Virus record (IMG/VR): IMGVR_UViG_3300013113_000896
Location: 1-48,422 of that record
Reading direction: 5' to 3' (one strand)
DNA length: 48,422 nucleotides
DNA from: a virus
The position numbers and the translations under genes were made by a program. The notes under the pieces are model-generated. The model was not told the origin of the DNA. It was given only the letters and a program-made list of their open reading frames with translations, and ran no database searches. Shown piece by piece: positions 32,569 to 41,852 of the stretch. Numbering within the stretch: position 1 is the stretch's first letter; every line of letters starts with the position of its first letter.

Positions 32569-34461
32569 ATGGCAAATAGAAGCGTATTTTCAAGACTACA
32601 AAGATTATTTTCAACAGATGTTGTAATAAGAAACGTAGGTGGAAACCAAATAAAAACAATAGACTCAGGTCATATTCAAGCAAGTGGAGAATATGAAACA
32701 AATGCCTTAGTTGATAGATTTAATAGAGTATATTCTACTGCTCCTTCCTCTTTATATGGAGCACAATTTAATTTAAATTATAATTATCTAAGACCTCAAC
32801 TATATTCAGAGTATGATATAATGGATCAAGATGCTATTATCGCTTCAGCGCTTGATATCCTAGCCGATGAATCAACTCTTAAAAATGATATGGGTGAAGT
32901 ACTTCAAATTAGAAGTTCAAATGAAGATATACAAAAAATTCTATATAATTTATTTTATGATGTTTTAAACATTGAGTTTAATGCCTGGATGTGGATTAGA
33001 CAAATGTGTAAATATGGTGACTTTTTCTTAAAAATGGAAATATCAGAAAAATTTGGTGTTTATAATGTAATACCTTATACTGCTTATCATATTGAAAGAA
33101 TGGAAGGTCAAAACCCAGAAAATCCAGCAGAAGTAAAATTTAGATGGAACCCAGATGGATTTGCGGGTGGTTCTTATGGTTACTATAATGTACCTAATCA
33201 AAATGTAAATGATGATAGAGGTGGTATTGTATTTGATAATTATGAAATGGCTCACTTTAGATTTGTAGCTGATGTTAATTATCTTCCTTATGGTAGAGCA
33301 TACATTGAACCAGCAAGAAAATTATTTAAACAATATACATTAATGGAAGACGCGATGTTAATTCATAGAATTGCTCGTGCACCAGAAAAAAGAATATTTT
33401 ATGTAAATGTTGGAGCTATTCCTCCAAATGAAGTAGAAGCATTTATGCAAAAAACTATTTCAAGTATGAAACGTACTCCTATGATAGATGAAAAAACAGG
33501 TGAGTATAACTTGAAATATAATATGCAAAATATGTTGGAAGACTTTTACATACCAGTTAGAGGTAATGATAACGCAACTAAAATTGATACTACACCAGGT
33601 TTATCTTATGATGGTATTCAAGATGTAGAATATTTAAGAGATAAATTATTTGCAGCTCTAAAAATACCAAAAGCATTCTTAGGATATGATGAAAACACAG
33701 AAGGTAAAGCTACATTAGCTGCCGAAGACATCAGATTTGCTCGTACTATTGATAGAATTCAAAGAATAATTTTATCTGAATTTAATAAAATTGCATTAGT
33801 ACATTTATATACTCAAGGTTATACAGATGAAACATTGACTAATTTTGAATTATCAATGACTACTCCATCAATTATATATGACCAAGAAAAAATTGAATTA
33901 CTTAAAGCTAAAACAGAATTGGCAGGTTCATTATTAGAACAAGGGCTAGTACCTTCAGATTGGATTTATCATAATGTATTCCACTTTAGTGAAGATCAAT
34001 ATGATGAATATAGAGATTTAGCTAGAGAAGATGCTAAACGTCAATTTAGATTAGATCAAATAAAAGCAGAAGGTAATGACCCAGTAGCAACAGGTAAATC
34101 TTATGGTACACCTCATGATTTAGCTTCATTATATGGTATGGGAAGAACAGTATCAGATCCAGCTAATGTACCAGCTGGCTATGCTAAAGATGATCCTAAA
34201 TTAGGAAGACCAATTGATTCAATGACTACTAGAGGTAAACAAGAAAACAACTTTGGGAAAGACCCATTAGGTGTAAAACGTATGAAAGATACTGATAAGA
34301 ACGATGGTGATGGTAGACCAAGTTTAGGAGAAAGTGAGAGTGCTCAAGTAACTTATTTAAAGAATAAAGATATCTTTAAATCTCTTAACAAAAAGAAGTT
34401 AATTTTTGAAGAAGATAAAAACACATCATCATTACTTGATGAATCTCAACTAAAGTCCTAA
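32569..34461 (+). CDS. gp20: Portal vertex protein (gp20-like)
   Basis: T4-type portal (630 aa here, 524 in T4), forming the dodecameric ring for DNA entry and tail attachment. Recognisable segments include IASALDILADESTLKNDMGEVLQI (near 90-115), WIRQMCKYGDFFLKMEI, the wing/stem YEMAHFRF and DAMLIHRIARAPEKRIFYVNVG, and PKAFLGYDEN near residues 365-380. The extra C-terminal 100 residues are polar, with a Gly/Lys-rich linker. No leader motif. The gene immediately follows gp17, as in other T4-like phages with gp18/19 moved. Confidence 0.95.
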   Translation: MANRSVFSRLQRLFSTDVVIRNVGGNQIKTIDSGHIQASGEYETNALVDRFNRVYSTAPSSLYGAQFNLNYNYLRPQLYSEYDIMDQDAIIASALDILADESTLKNDMGEVLQIRSSNEDIQKILYNLFYDVLNIEFNAWMWIRQMCKYGDFFLKMEISEKFGVYNVIPYTAYHIERMEGQNPENPAEVKFRWNPDGFAGGSYGYYNVPNQNVNDDRGGIVFDNYEMAHFRFVADVNYLPYGRAYIEPARKLFKQYTLMEDAMLIHRIARAPEKRIFYVNVGAIPPNEVEAFMQKTISSMKRTPMIDEKTGEYNLKYNMQNMLEDFYIPVRGNDNATKIDTTPGLSYDGIQDVEYLRDKLFAALKIPKAFLGYDENTEGKATLAAEDIRFARTIDRIQRIILSEFNKIALVHLYTQGYTDETLTNFELSMTTPSIIYDQEKIELLKAKTELAGSLLEQGLVPSDWIYHNVFHFSEDQYDEYRDLAREDAKRQFRLDQIKAEGNDPVATGKSYGTPHDLASLYGMGRTVSDPANVPAGYAKDDPKLGRPIDSMTTRGKQENNFGKDPLGVKRMKDTDKNDGDGRPSLGESESAQVTYLKNKDIFKSLNKKKLIFEEDKNTSSLLDESQLKS

Positions 34462-34477
34462 TATTTATAAATAAATA
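34462..34477 (+). promoter_or_regulatory. TATTTATAAATAAATA motif (putative late promoter)
   Basis: Contains the palindrome TATTTATAAATA, giving the T4 late element TATAAATA on both strands. The core ends 16 nt before the ATG at 34487. Confidence 0.6.
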
Positions 34478-34486
34478 TATTTTTTG

Positions 34487-35350
34487 ATGAAAATAAAACA
34501 CTCAAAATTTAAAAATACTGGTATATTATTCGAATTACTAGTAAGACAGATAACGGCAGACACATTAAAAGGAGGAGATTCTCCTGCAATTGATATACTT
34601 AAAGAATATTTTGTAAAAACAGAATTGGGACGTGAGTATAAATTGTATGAATCAATTCTTAAATCAAAAGTCTTAAATGAAGGCAGAGCTAATTCTCTAA
34701 TTTCAACTACTTTAGAAATGTCTAAAAAGTTTAATAGATCTGTACTTAGAAAACAAAAGTATAATTTGATTAACGAAATCAAAAAACATTATAATTTAGA
34801 ATCTTTCTTTGGTTCTAAAGTAAAAAATTATAAAGAAATAGCTTCTATTTATACTTTAATAGAAAGTTATAACTATAAGGAAGTTACTAATTTAGATCAA
34901 ATTAATAATAATAAAGTTACATTACTAGAATTTTTAACTAAATCACCAGTTTCTAAAAAATCAAAAGATGAAGTAATTAATGAATTTTCTACTTATGACA
35001 AGGATTTGAGAACTTTAACATATAAAATATTGTTAGAAAAATTTAATGATAAGTACGATGGTCTAAGTATAGAACAAAAAGAAATACTTAAAGAATTTAT
35101 ATACTCAGTAGATTCAACACCATCATTAAGAGAATTTTATAATAATAAAGTTAATATATTAAAAGATAAATTAACTGAAATGTCTACAAATATAAAAGAC
35201 AAAGCTACTAAAATTAAAATTACAGAAGTAGCTAAATTATTAACTGAGTTAAATAAAACTGATAAAGTAGATAATGATAATTTAGTTGATTTGTTACAAT
35301 ATTACGAACTAGTAAAAGAAATACAAGTAGCAAATGGCGTACAAATATAA
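34487..35350 (+). CDS. Conserved T4-like head-region protein (287 aa)
   Basis: Start set at the ATG at 34487, one codon after a TTG. It is a helical, Lys-rich protein beginning MKIKHSKFKNTGILFELLVRQ and continuing with EYFVKTELGREYKLYESIL. It has no enzyme motif. It lies in the gp67/gp68 slot between portal and prohead protease, so a core or assembly role is inferred. It overlaps the next gene by 17 nt. Confidence 0.6.
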   Translation: MKIKHSKFKNTGILFELLVRQITADTLKGGDSPAIDILKEYFVKTELGREYKLYESILKSKVLNEGRANSLISTTLEMSKKFNRSVLRKQKYNLINEIKKHYNLESFFGSKVKNYKEIASIYTLIESYNYKEVTNLDQINNNKVTLLEFLTKSPVSKKSKDEVINEFSTYDKDLRTLTYKILLEKFNDKYDGLSIEQKEILKEFIYSVDSTPSLREFYNNKVNILKDKLTEMSTNIKDKATKIKITEVAKLLTELNKTDKVDNDNLVDLLQYYELVKEIQVANGVQI

Positions 35351-36497
35351 ACTTAGTGAAATGTCTAAAACTGCTTCATCTGAAGAAGCAGCAAAAGAAC
35401 TAAAGCGCAAACCAGGAGAAGGATTTGAGGTTGGGCAAGTCATGTATAGTGATGATGGAACAAGAAAATCTACCATTACTAAAATTGACAGTGAAACCGG
35501 TGCAGTATCTTGGAGAATTGATCAATTACCTGGATTTGATAAGTTATATGATGAAATGGATGATCTAGTTAATGTAGCTAAAAGAGTTTATACTAAAACT
35601 AAAGATGATAAGAAATTTAGAGAATTTTACGAAACTGCTCGTAAATTAAGAAATGCAATTAGAACACATCTTAGAAACGAATACCCAGACGAATATAAAA
35701 ATATAGTAGGTATAAATGAAGTAGATGTTGTAGATCTAGCTCCTGGTACTCAGGTAAAAGCTAAAAATTATATTAAAGATGCTCCAACATTTGCTGATAC
35801 TATGTTAGATATTAGTGATGAAATATTAGATGGAGAAAGTGATACTATTATTAATAACCCACAAATTAAACAAGCACTAAATTTATTAAAAAAAGTTGGT
35901 ACTGTAGAAGAAGCATTTGATGAATTAGATGATGGGTTTGATAAAAACATGGAAGATCTAATAAAAGCAGGATCTAGATTAAACCCAGAAAGATTTGAAG
36001 ATGTAATTTACTATATCCATAATAATTGGATGGCAGGTAATTATGGTGATGATTATGCTATAAGAAGAATAAGTAAATATCTTAATGAAAATGTAGACGA
36101 AGCTTCTATGTCAGGTGCGGCTGGTGCTTATTTAACTCCATATGCTTTTAGATTACCTAAAAAAAAGAAAAAGAAAGAAATTAAAGAAGCATTACAATTA
36201 GTACATGTTTATGATAAAGATGGTAAAATGTATGGTACTGGTTCAGTTGAAAAAGTAGAAGGTGATAAAACAACAGTAAGATTTGATGGTAGTACAGTTA
36301 AAAGATTTCCTAGCGACAGAGTAAAACCGGTAAAAGAAGGAGTAGGAGCAACATTAGGTCCAGGCCCTAAGGCAGGTCCTGATGGAGTTACAGATAGTGC
36401 GTATGTAAAACAGTTTAAATATAAACTAGTTCCTAAAACTAAAAATGGTACTTATGTACAAAAAGGCTCAGGACTCGAAGTAAACAAACTTTTTTAA
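35334..36497 (+). CDS. Putative prohead-core protein (387 aa)
   Basis: Starts inside the previous gene. The N-terminal basic/acidic segment (MSKTASSEEAAKELKRKPGEGF) is followed by a compact domain, an acidic helical middle, and then the NVDEASMSGAAGAYLTPYAF block near 255-275 that I recall in many T4-like core proteins. After a KKKKKK tract, a C-terminal beta-barrel-like piece (LVHVYDKDGKMYGTGSVEKVEGDKTTVRFDG) looks like an SH3/Tudor-like domain. No catalytic motif. Position before gp21 suggests a scaffold component. Confidence 0.65.
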   Translation: MAYKYKLSEMSKTASSEEAAKELKRKPGEGFEVGQVMYSDDGTRKSTITKIDSETGAVSWRIDQLPGFDKLYDEMDDLVNVAKRVYTKTKDDKKFREFYETARKLRNAIRTHLRNEYPDEYKNIVGINEVDVVDLAPGTQVKAKNYIKDAPTFADTMLDISDEILDGESDTIINNPQIKQALNLLKKVGTVEEAFDELDDGFDKNMEDLIKAGSRLNPERFEDVIYYIHNNWMAGNYGDDYAIRRISKYLNENVDEASMSGAAGAYLTPYAFRLPKKKKKKEIKEALQLVHVYDKDGKMYGTGSVEKVEGDKTTVRFDGSTVKRFPSDRVKPVKEGVGATLGPGPKAGPDGVTDSAYVKQFKYKLVPKTKNGTYVQKGSGLEVNKLF

Positions 36498-36507
36498 TAC
36501 GTATAAT
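36498..36507 (+). promoter_or_regulatory. TACGTATAAT motif (second class)
   Basis: Abuts the ATG at 36508 exactly, so either the transcript is leaderless, or the element serves something else. Same decamer as 38685. Confidence 0.4.
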
Positions 36508-36735
36508 ATGAATATTAGAGAAGAAGAAGATAAATTAGAAAAATTTCAACAAAGCAGAATTGATGCGTTTGATGAAATTGAAAACGAATTAAAGTCTTTA
36601 ATTAAACCATTAAGACAAGGAAAAATAGAAACAATTAAATATTACAGAGAAGAGCCTAAAAGCTATTCTGTAGTTGTTGGAACGGATTTAATTAAAGATT
36701 ATATAAAAGATATTAAAACACTATTAGAAAACTAA
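36508..36735 (+). CDS. Small charged helical protein (75 aa)
   Basis: Helical and charged (NIREEEDKLEKFQQSRIDAFDEIENELKSL), then a short beta-type end (SVVVGTDLIKDYIKDI). The size and place resemble T4 gp67 (about 80 aa, acidic core protein between gp20 and gp21), but sequence similarity is not obvious. Role inferred from position. Confidence 0.55.
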   Translation: MNIREEEDKLEKFQQSRIDAFDEIENELKSLIKPLRQGKIETIKYYREEPKSYSVVVGTDLIKDYIKDIKTLLEN

Positions 36736-36740
36736 ATAAG

Positions 36741-38054
36741 ATGAAGAAAACAGCAGAACAATTACATAAAGAATTAACTGATAGGTTAATTACTGAAAAT
36801 TATGTTGATTTAAAACCATTAAATACTATAGAACCAACTGAAAAAGAAGGTTGGGAAGCTAAATATTTTAACTACATTAATGAAGCAGGAGATAAAAGTT
36901 TAAATCCTATCGTTAATAATGATATGAAAGTTAATACTAAGGAACAAGAAGAAAAAGTATCAGCAGATCCTAAGTATAAATTTGAAATGGATAACAAATT
37001 AGCTGGATCTTATAAATTATCAGATGGTGTTGAAAATGTAGCATCACATAACTATGATTATTCACCTAAAGTAGATAACATTAATAATGTTAATGCTCAA
37101 GAAATGATGAATGGGGTATATTGTGAAATTAAAAACGATCCAAACTTAACTTTAGAAGAAGCTCAATCCAAAGTAATTGAAAATTTAGCTAAAGATTCTA
37201 TGCATTATGTTAAAAATGGTCAATTTGGTGTTGAAGGATTAGGATACCAAGAATCAGCTCCTGGTTTAGGTGAAGTTGATAACCAAATGGAAGTAGTAAA
37301 AGAATCTGTTGAAGAAAAAATTAAAAAAACACTTAAAGAACATTTTACTGGTGTATCAACATCAGGTAACCCAAATAGCTTTGCTGCAATGTCTGGTGAA
37401 GTAATTAATAAAATGTTAGAGGAAAATGGTTTAACTGAAAAACCTAATTCATTAGATGAATTCGTGAATGAAATTAACGAAGATAAATTTGATGAAGCTA
37501 GACAAGAAGCAATAGAATCTTCTCAAGAAGCAGCAGGTATTGAAGAGAAAAAAGATCATGACGGTGATGGAGATATTGATTCAGATGATTATTTGGCTGC
37601 TAAAGATAAAGCAATTAAAGCTAACATGAAAAAGAAAAAACCTAAAAAAGAATCAATTGAAACTAAATTAGCTGAAATAGGCAAAGAAGCTGAAGCTGTT
37701 AAATTAGAAGCTCAATTAAATTTCTTACATGATTTTATTGCTGAAAAAGTTGATAGAGTAAATTCAATTAATGAAGATGAAAATCTTAAAGAATTAGTTG
37801 ATAAAGGCAAGTTAAAAGAAATGACAAAAGAAATTAAGCTTTTAGAAAAAAGAAAAGCTAAAATGGAAAAAATTTACGAAAAATCTTGTGGTAAAAAATA
37901 CTCTAAAAAAGAAATGGTAGACGAAACTGAAGAAGTTGATGAATCATTTGATAGTGTTGTTGATAAAATCATGGATCAAGGTAAATCAAGAGAAGATGCA
38001 GAAAAAATTGCTGGAGCAATTAATCGTGATTACGTAGGCAATTATAAAGACTAA
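36741..38054 (+). CDS. Putative prohead-core protein with EF-hand-like loop (437 aa)
   Basis: Acidic, helical protein between the core genes and gp21. Residues 272-283, DHDGDGDIDSDD, form a near-canonical EF-hand calcium loop (Asp at positions 1, 3, 5 and 9, Gly at 6, Ile at 8, Asp at 12 where Glu is usual). The flanks are Lys-rich (KKKKPKK) and a long coiled coil (LEAQLNFLHDFIAEKV). An early Asn-rich domain is unassigned. Calcium may influence core assembly; this is inference. No protease motif. Confidence 0.6.
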   Translation: MKKTAEQLHKELTDRLITENYVDLKPLNTIEPTEKEGWEAKYFNYINEAGDKSLNPIVNNDMKVNTKEQEEKVSADPKYKFEMDNKLAGSYKLSDGVENVASHNYDYSPKVDNINNVNAQEMMNGVYCEIKNDPNLTLEEAQSKVIENLAKDSMHYVKNGQFGVEGLGYQESAPGLGEVDNQMEVVKESVEEKIKKTLKEHFTGVSTSGNPNSFAAMSGEVINKMLEENGLTEKPNSLDEFVNEINEDKFDEARQEAIESSQEAAGIEEKKDHDGDGDIDSDDYLAAKDKAIKANMKKKKPKKESIETKLAEIGKEAEAVKLEAQLNFLHDFIAEKVDRVNSINEDENLKELVDKGKLKEMTKEIKLLEKRKAKMEKIYEKSCGKKYSKKEMVDETEEVDESFDSVVDKIMDQGKSREDAEKIAGAINRDYVGNYKD

Positions 38055-38066
38055 TCAAGTTATTTT

Positions 38067-38666
38067 ATGAAGACATTACTAATTGAAACGCACGCGTTTA
38101 AGGCGTCACCACAACAACTAAAGGAATCAGTACATGAAAATGGTAATTTATTAGTTGAAGGGATTTTAGCTACTGCTGAAGTTAAAAATGGTAATGGTAG
38201 ATATTACGCCAAAGAATTATGGAATAGAGAAATGGAAAAATATAAGGAACTTATTGAACAAAGACGTTCAATGGGTGAATTAGATCATCCTGAATCTTCG
38301 GTTGTAAACTTAAAAAATGTATCTCACTTAATATCAGATTTTTGGTGGGATGGAGATAATGTAATGGGTAAAATAGAAATTTTACCTACACCTTCAGGAA
38401 ACATACTTAGAGAATTAATTAATCATGGTGTTACAGTAGGTGTATCATCAAGAGGAATGGGTTCATTACAAGATATGGGTGGTGTAATGGAAGTACAAGA
38501 TGACTTCGAATTATTATGTTGGGATTTTGTTTCAACACCATCTAACCCAGGTTCTTATATGCATACTATCAAAGAAGGAAAAGAAATGGTTAATTACGAC
38601 TATACAAGAGTTAACCAAATAGTTACTGAGATCCTTTGTTCTAAAGGTTCTTGTCCAATAGTGTAA
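38067..38666 (+). CDS. gp21: Prohead core protease (gp21-like)
   Basis: T4 gp21-type serine protease (199 aa here, 212 in T4), related to herpesvirus assemblins. Motifs: MGELDHPESSVV with His74, VTVGVSSRGMGS with Ser127/Ser128, and CWDFVSTPSNPGS with Asp153. It matures the prohead by removing the core and trimming capsid and internal proteins after LxE or IxE sites. This gene has the protease required for the proposed processing of the leader-bearing island proteins. The 126-nt gap that follows contains a promoter motif and two hairpins. Confidence 0.92.
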   Translation: MKTLLIETHAFKASPQQLKESVHENGNLLVEGILATAEVKNGNGRYYAKELWNREMEKYKELIEQRRSMGELDHPESSVVNLKNVSHLISDFWWDGDNVMGKIEILPTPSGNILRELINHGVTVGVSSRGMGSLQDMGGVMEVQDDFELLCWDFVSTPSNPGSYMHTIKEGKEMVNYDYTRVNQIVTEILCSKGSCPIV

Positions 38667-38684
38667 TTTTAAGATATTTCCATA

Positions 38685-38694
38685 TACGTATAAT
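38685..38694 (+). promoter_or_regulatory. TACGTATAAT motif upstream of gp22
   Basis: Within CATATACGTATAATCG, 98 nt before the gp22 start. Same decamer as 36498. It would give a long leader containing two hairpins. Confidence 0.45.
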
Positions 38695-38701
38695 CGTAAT
38701 A

Positions 38702-38724
38702 CATCATGATTATCTTATATGATG
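38702..38724 (+). other. Leader hairpin 1 of gp22
   Basis: CATCAT (38702-38707) pairs with ATGATG (38719-38724) over an 11-nt loop. It lies in the 126-nt gp21-gp22 gap. Weak alone; notable only next to the second stem. Confidence 0.35.
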
Positions 38725-38747
38725 TTAGACTATTAATAATTTTCTAT

Positions 38748-38768
38748 TACGCTTCATGAATAAGCGTA
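38748..38768 (+). other. Leader hairpin 2 of gp22
   Basis: TACGCTT (38748-38754), loop CATGAAT, AAGCGTA (38762-38768): a perfect 7-bp stem 24 nt before the gp22 ATG. It could stabilise the message or tune scaffold expression. No T-run, so it is not a terminator. Confidence 0.4.
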
Positions 38769-38792
38769 TTTCACAAACTAAATTTTGGGATT

Positions 38793-40040
38793 ATGGCAAC
38801 AAACAGAGATTTGCTAAAAGAGGCAATTGCTGATGCTAAAGCCGTTAAGGAAACTGCAATCGCAAACGCCAAACTTGCTCTTGAAGAAGCTTTCACTCCA
38901 CATTTAAAATCTATGCTAGCTGCAAAGTTAGAAGAAATGGACAAAGATGAGGATGTAAAAGAAGAAAAAGAGGACAAAGTTGAAGAAATGGATGCTCCTA
39001 GTTTCGAAAGAAAAAATTCTCCAGCAGGTGATTCTTTAAAAGATCTTGCACCTAAAAAAGTAGGTCAATCTACAGTGCAAGAAGAAAAAGAAGAAGTTGA
39101 TGAAGAAATTGATCTTGACGAATTATTAGCTGAACTCGAAGATTCCAAAGATCTATCTGAAGAAAAAGATTCTAAAGAAGAAGTTAAAGAAGCAAAAGAC
39201 GAAGACGACAAAATGGAAGAAGCTAAAAAAGCTGACGACAAAGAAGAAGTTAAGGAAGATGCTAGAACTGACGCTGAAGAAGAAGGATATTTAGATGGTA
39301 TGAAGGACGAAAAAGAAGACATGGAAGACAAGATGGATGACGAAGAAATCGATCTTGAAGATATGTCAGAAGACGACCTTAAAGGATTTATCGAGGATGT
39401 CATTAAAGACATGGTCGCTGATGGTGAAATTGAGCCAGGCGATGAATTCGTTGAAGACGAAGTTGAAGTTGAAGACGTTGAAGACGTAGAAGTTGAAGAC
39501 GATGTAGACGTAGACGTAGAAATTAGCGAAGAAAAAGACGAAATGGATGAGAGTGAAAAAGTTGATGAAGCAAAAGAAGAGATTGACGAAAGAAAATCTC
39601 GAGTAAAAGGTGAAAAAGGTCCTGGAAACGAGGATGGTGACAAAGATGACACTAAAATCGAAAAAGAGACTGAAAAAATGAGATTCAAAGAAGCAATGGA
39701 TGAAATCCAGGAGCTTAAAAAAGAACTTCAAGAAGTTAACCTTTTAAATGCTAAGTTACTTTACACAAACAAAATTTTCAAAGCAAAAAACTTAACTGAA
39801 AGTAAAAAAGTTAAGGTATTAAAAGCATTTGATAATGCTAAGGATGTTAAACAAGCAAAAACTATTTTCGAAACATTACAAACTGGTCTTGTAGACAAGT
39901 CTATTAATGAATCAAGAAACTTAGGGTCTGCATCGAAAGCTAGTGGTTTAGAACCAACAGCGACGTCAAACACAAAACAGCCTATCATTGAATCAAATGA
40001 CGTTTACAACCGTATGCGTAAGCTAGCGGGATTAATTTAA
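38793..40040 (+). CDS. gp22: Prohead scaffold protein (gp22-like)
   Basis: The main scaffold of the prohead core (415 aa here, 269 in T4). The N-terminal helix LLKEAIADAKAVKETAIANAKLALEEAF (residues 7-34) and the C-terminal LLNAKLLYTNKIFKAKNLTESKKVKVLKAF block are like T4-like gp22. Between them is a long acidic insert (60-290) with Glu/Lys repeats, the KEDARTDAEEEGYLDGM module (154-170) also found in the 334-aa protein, and DVDVEISEE-type tracts. The codons are richer in C (GAC, ATC) than those of its neighbours, as in a highly expressed gene. It is destroyed by gp21 during maturation. Confidence 0.88.
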   Translation: MATNRDLLKEAIADAKAVKETAIANAKLALEEAFTPHLKSMLAAKLEEMDKDEDVKEEKEDKVEEMDAPSFERKNSPAGDSLKDLAPKKVGQSTVQEEKEEVDEEIDLDELLAELEDSKDLSEEKDSKEEVKEAKDEDDKMEEAKKADDKEEVKEDARTDAEEEGYLDGMKDEKEDMEDKMDDEEIDLEDMSEDDLKGFIEDVIKDMVADGEIEPGDEFVEDEVEVEDVEDVEVEDDVDVDVEISEEKDEMDESEKVDEAKEEIDERKSRVKGEKGPGNEDGDKDDTKIEKETEKMRFKEAMDEIQELKKELQEVNLLNAKLLYTNKIFKAKNLTESKKVKVLKAFDNAKDVKQAKTIFETLQTGLVDKSINESRNLGSASKASGLEPTATSNTKQPIIESNDVYNRMRKLAGLI

Positions 40041-40070
40041 AATTATTATTAACAATTTAAACTATTTATT

Positions 40071-41777
40071 ATGAGCTTAAATACTCTTTTAGAAAGCGCA
40101 AACCCTTACCAATCACTACAGAGTGATGCTGCTAAATTAGCTGGTAAATGGGAAAAAACAGGTCTTTTAGAAGGTTTAAATGGTACTCACAAAAACAACA
40201 TGGGTATTATTTTAGAAAACCAAGCTAAACAACTTGTAGTAGAATCTTCACAAACTGGTGGAGGTGCTGCGTCTTCAGGTACATTCTCAAGCCAAACTGC
40301 TGTTAACATCGGTGGTCAATGGGCTGGAGTTGCTTTACCATTAGTAAGAAAAGTATTTGGTCAAATCGCAGCAAAAGAATTTGTTAGCGTTCAACCAATG
40401 AACTTACCTTCTGGTCTAGTATTTTACCTAGATTTCCAATACGGAAATAACAAATCTCCTTTCGCTGCAGGTTCTTCATTATATGGAGATAGCGAAGCAG
40501 GAGTAACTGAACCATTTGGTAACACAAACTCAGGTGGTCTTTACGGTGCAGGAAGATTCGGATATTCTGTACAAAACACTTCATCTCAAGTAAACGTTGC
40601 TGCTAAAGCAGTAGCTACATGGGCTGACTTTAATTACGATTCTGATTACTCATCTTCATTTGGAGATTACTTCAAATTAAGCTTTGCTAAGACAGGAATG
40701 GGTAATGGTGATTTTGCAGGTGTTCAAGGATTCCAATTATTCTCAGGTTCAGCAGCGGAGAGAGTTCCTGCTGACTTAGTAGTAACAGGATCTGCTGGTA
40801 AGCAATTATCTGCTTTCACAACTGTAGATTCTACTAACGTTAACTTTTTAGCACTTGCGACTGAGTTCCCAAGTACTTCAGGTGACGTAGGAGAAGCACA
40901 ATCTATCTTATTCCAAATCCAACCAACTGACAGATACAGAGGTGATTTTGAAGCTGGAAACAGCCAACCAAACGCTTGGAACGACTCAGGTTCGAATGGA
41001 AATAGCGGATGTTGCCCTCCACAAGTTATTCCAGAAATCAACATTCAGATGAAATCATCTGCAATCGTTGCTAAAACTAGAAAACTTAAAGCTGTATGGA
41101 CTCCAGAATTCGCACAGGATTTAAATGCATACCATGCATTAGATGCTGAGGCAGAATTAACTTCTATCCTTAGTGAGTATATCTCATTAGAAATTGACTT
41201 AGAAATTCTTTCTATGTTAATCGAAGGAGCAGGAGCTGGAACTGAAAACTGGTCAGCTGTAAACAACACTTCAATTGACAGTGCTGGTGCAATTTCTGAC
41301 TTAGGATTCTATAATAGCCAAGGACAATGGTTCCAAACTTTAGGAACTAAAATCCAAAAACTAAGTAACATCATCCACCAGAAAACTTTAAGAGGTGGTG
41401 CTAACTTCTTAGTATGTTCTCCAACTGTAGGTACAATCTTAGAAAGTATTCCAGGATTTGCTGCTGATTCAGATGGTGATGCTGCTAAAGCAAGCTACGC
41501 TTTTGGTGTACAAAAAGTTGGATCTATCAACGGTAGATACAAAGTATACAAAAACCCTTACATGACTGAAAACAAAATCTTATTAGGATTTAGAGGTTCT
41601 CAGTTCCTAGAAAGTGGTGCTGTATTTGCTCCGTACATTCCGTTAATCATGACTCCACTAGTATACGATCCAAATACTTTCACTCCAAGAAAAGGATTGT
41701 TAACTAGATATGCTAAGAAAATGGTAAGACCAGAATTTTATGGTACTATCAACATCTCAGGATTAAACACACTATAA
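40071..41777 (+). CDS. gp23: Major capsid protein (gp23-like)
   Basis: HK97-fold capsomer protein (568 aa here, 521 in T4). The N-terminal delta-like region ends near ENQAKQLVVESS, with a likely gp21 cut after Glu58 (VVE). Then come VNIGGQWAGVALPLVRKVFGQI and FVSVQPMNLPSGLVFYLDFQYG, the family's VQPM block. The C-terminus contains KILLGFRGSQFLESGAVFAPYIPL and PRKGLLTRYAKK. A/T-only leader before ATG (no Shine-Dalgarno). A strong terminator follows 30 nt after the stop. Confidence 0.96.
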   Translation: MSLNTLLESANPYQSLQSDAAKLAGKWEKTGLLEGLNGTHKNNMGIILENQAKQLVVESSQTGGGAASSGTFSSQTAVNIGGQWAGVALPLVRKVFGQIAAKEFVSVQPMNLPSGLVFYLDFQYGNNKSPFAAGSSLYGDSEAGVTEPFGNTNSGGLYGAGRFGYSVQNTSSQVNVAAKAVATWADFNYDSDYSSSFGDYFKLSFAKTGMGNGDFAGVQGFQLFSGSAAERVPADLVVTGSAGKQLSAFTTVDSTNVNFLALATEFPSTSGDVGEAQSILFQIQPTDRYRGDFEAGNSQPNAWNDSGSNGNSGCCPPQVIPEINIQMKSSAIVAKTRKLKAVWTPEFAQDLNAYHALDAEAELTSILSEYISLEIDLEILSMLIEGAGAGTENWSAVNNTSIDSAGAISDLGFYNSQGQWFQTLGTKIQKLSNIIHQKTLRGGANFLVCSPTVGTILESIPGFAADSDGDAAKASYAFGVQKVGSINGRYKVYKNPYMTENKILLGFRGSQFLESGAVFAPYIPLIMTPLVYDPNTFTPRKGLLTRYAKKMVRPEFYGTINISGLNTL

Positions 41778-41806
41778 TCAGAGATTAACTCTTAGTTAGT
41801 AAAATT

Positions 41807-41835
41807 AGCCCGAACTCACGTTCGGGCTTTTTTTT
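41807..41835 (+). terminator. Strong intrinsic terminator after gp23
   Basis: AGCCCGAAC (41807-41815), loop TCAC, GTTCGGGCT (41820-41828), a perfect 9-bp GC-rich stem followed by eight T's to 41835. It separates the capsid gene from the neck genes, which have their own late-type motif at 41840. Confidence 0.93.
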
Positions 41836-41839
41836 CTCA

Positions 41840-41852
41840 TATTTATAATAAA
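41840..41852 (+). promoter_or_regulatory. TATTTATAATAAA motif (putative late promoter)
   Basis: Exact 13-mer just after the gp23 terminator; the core ends 14 nt before the gp13 ATG. Confidence 0.65.

Noticed and set aside
39065-39731. Minus-strand Ser-rich and Phe-rich open frames opposite gp22
   Set aside because: They are mirror images of the Glu/Lys/Asp-rich repeats of gp22 on the sense strand; low-complexity reading with no upstream signals or homology.
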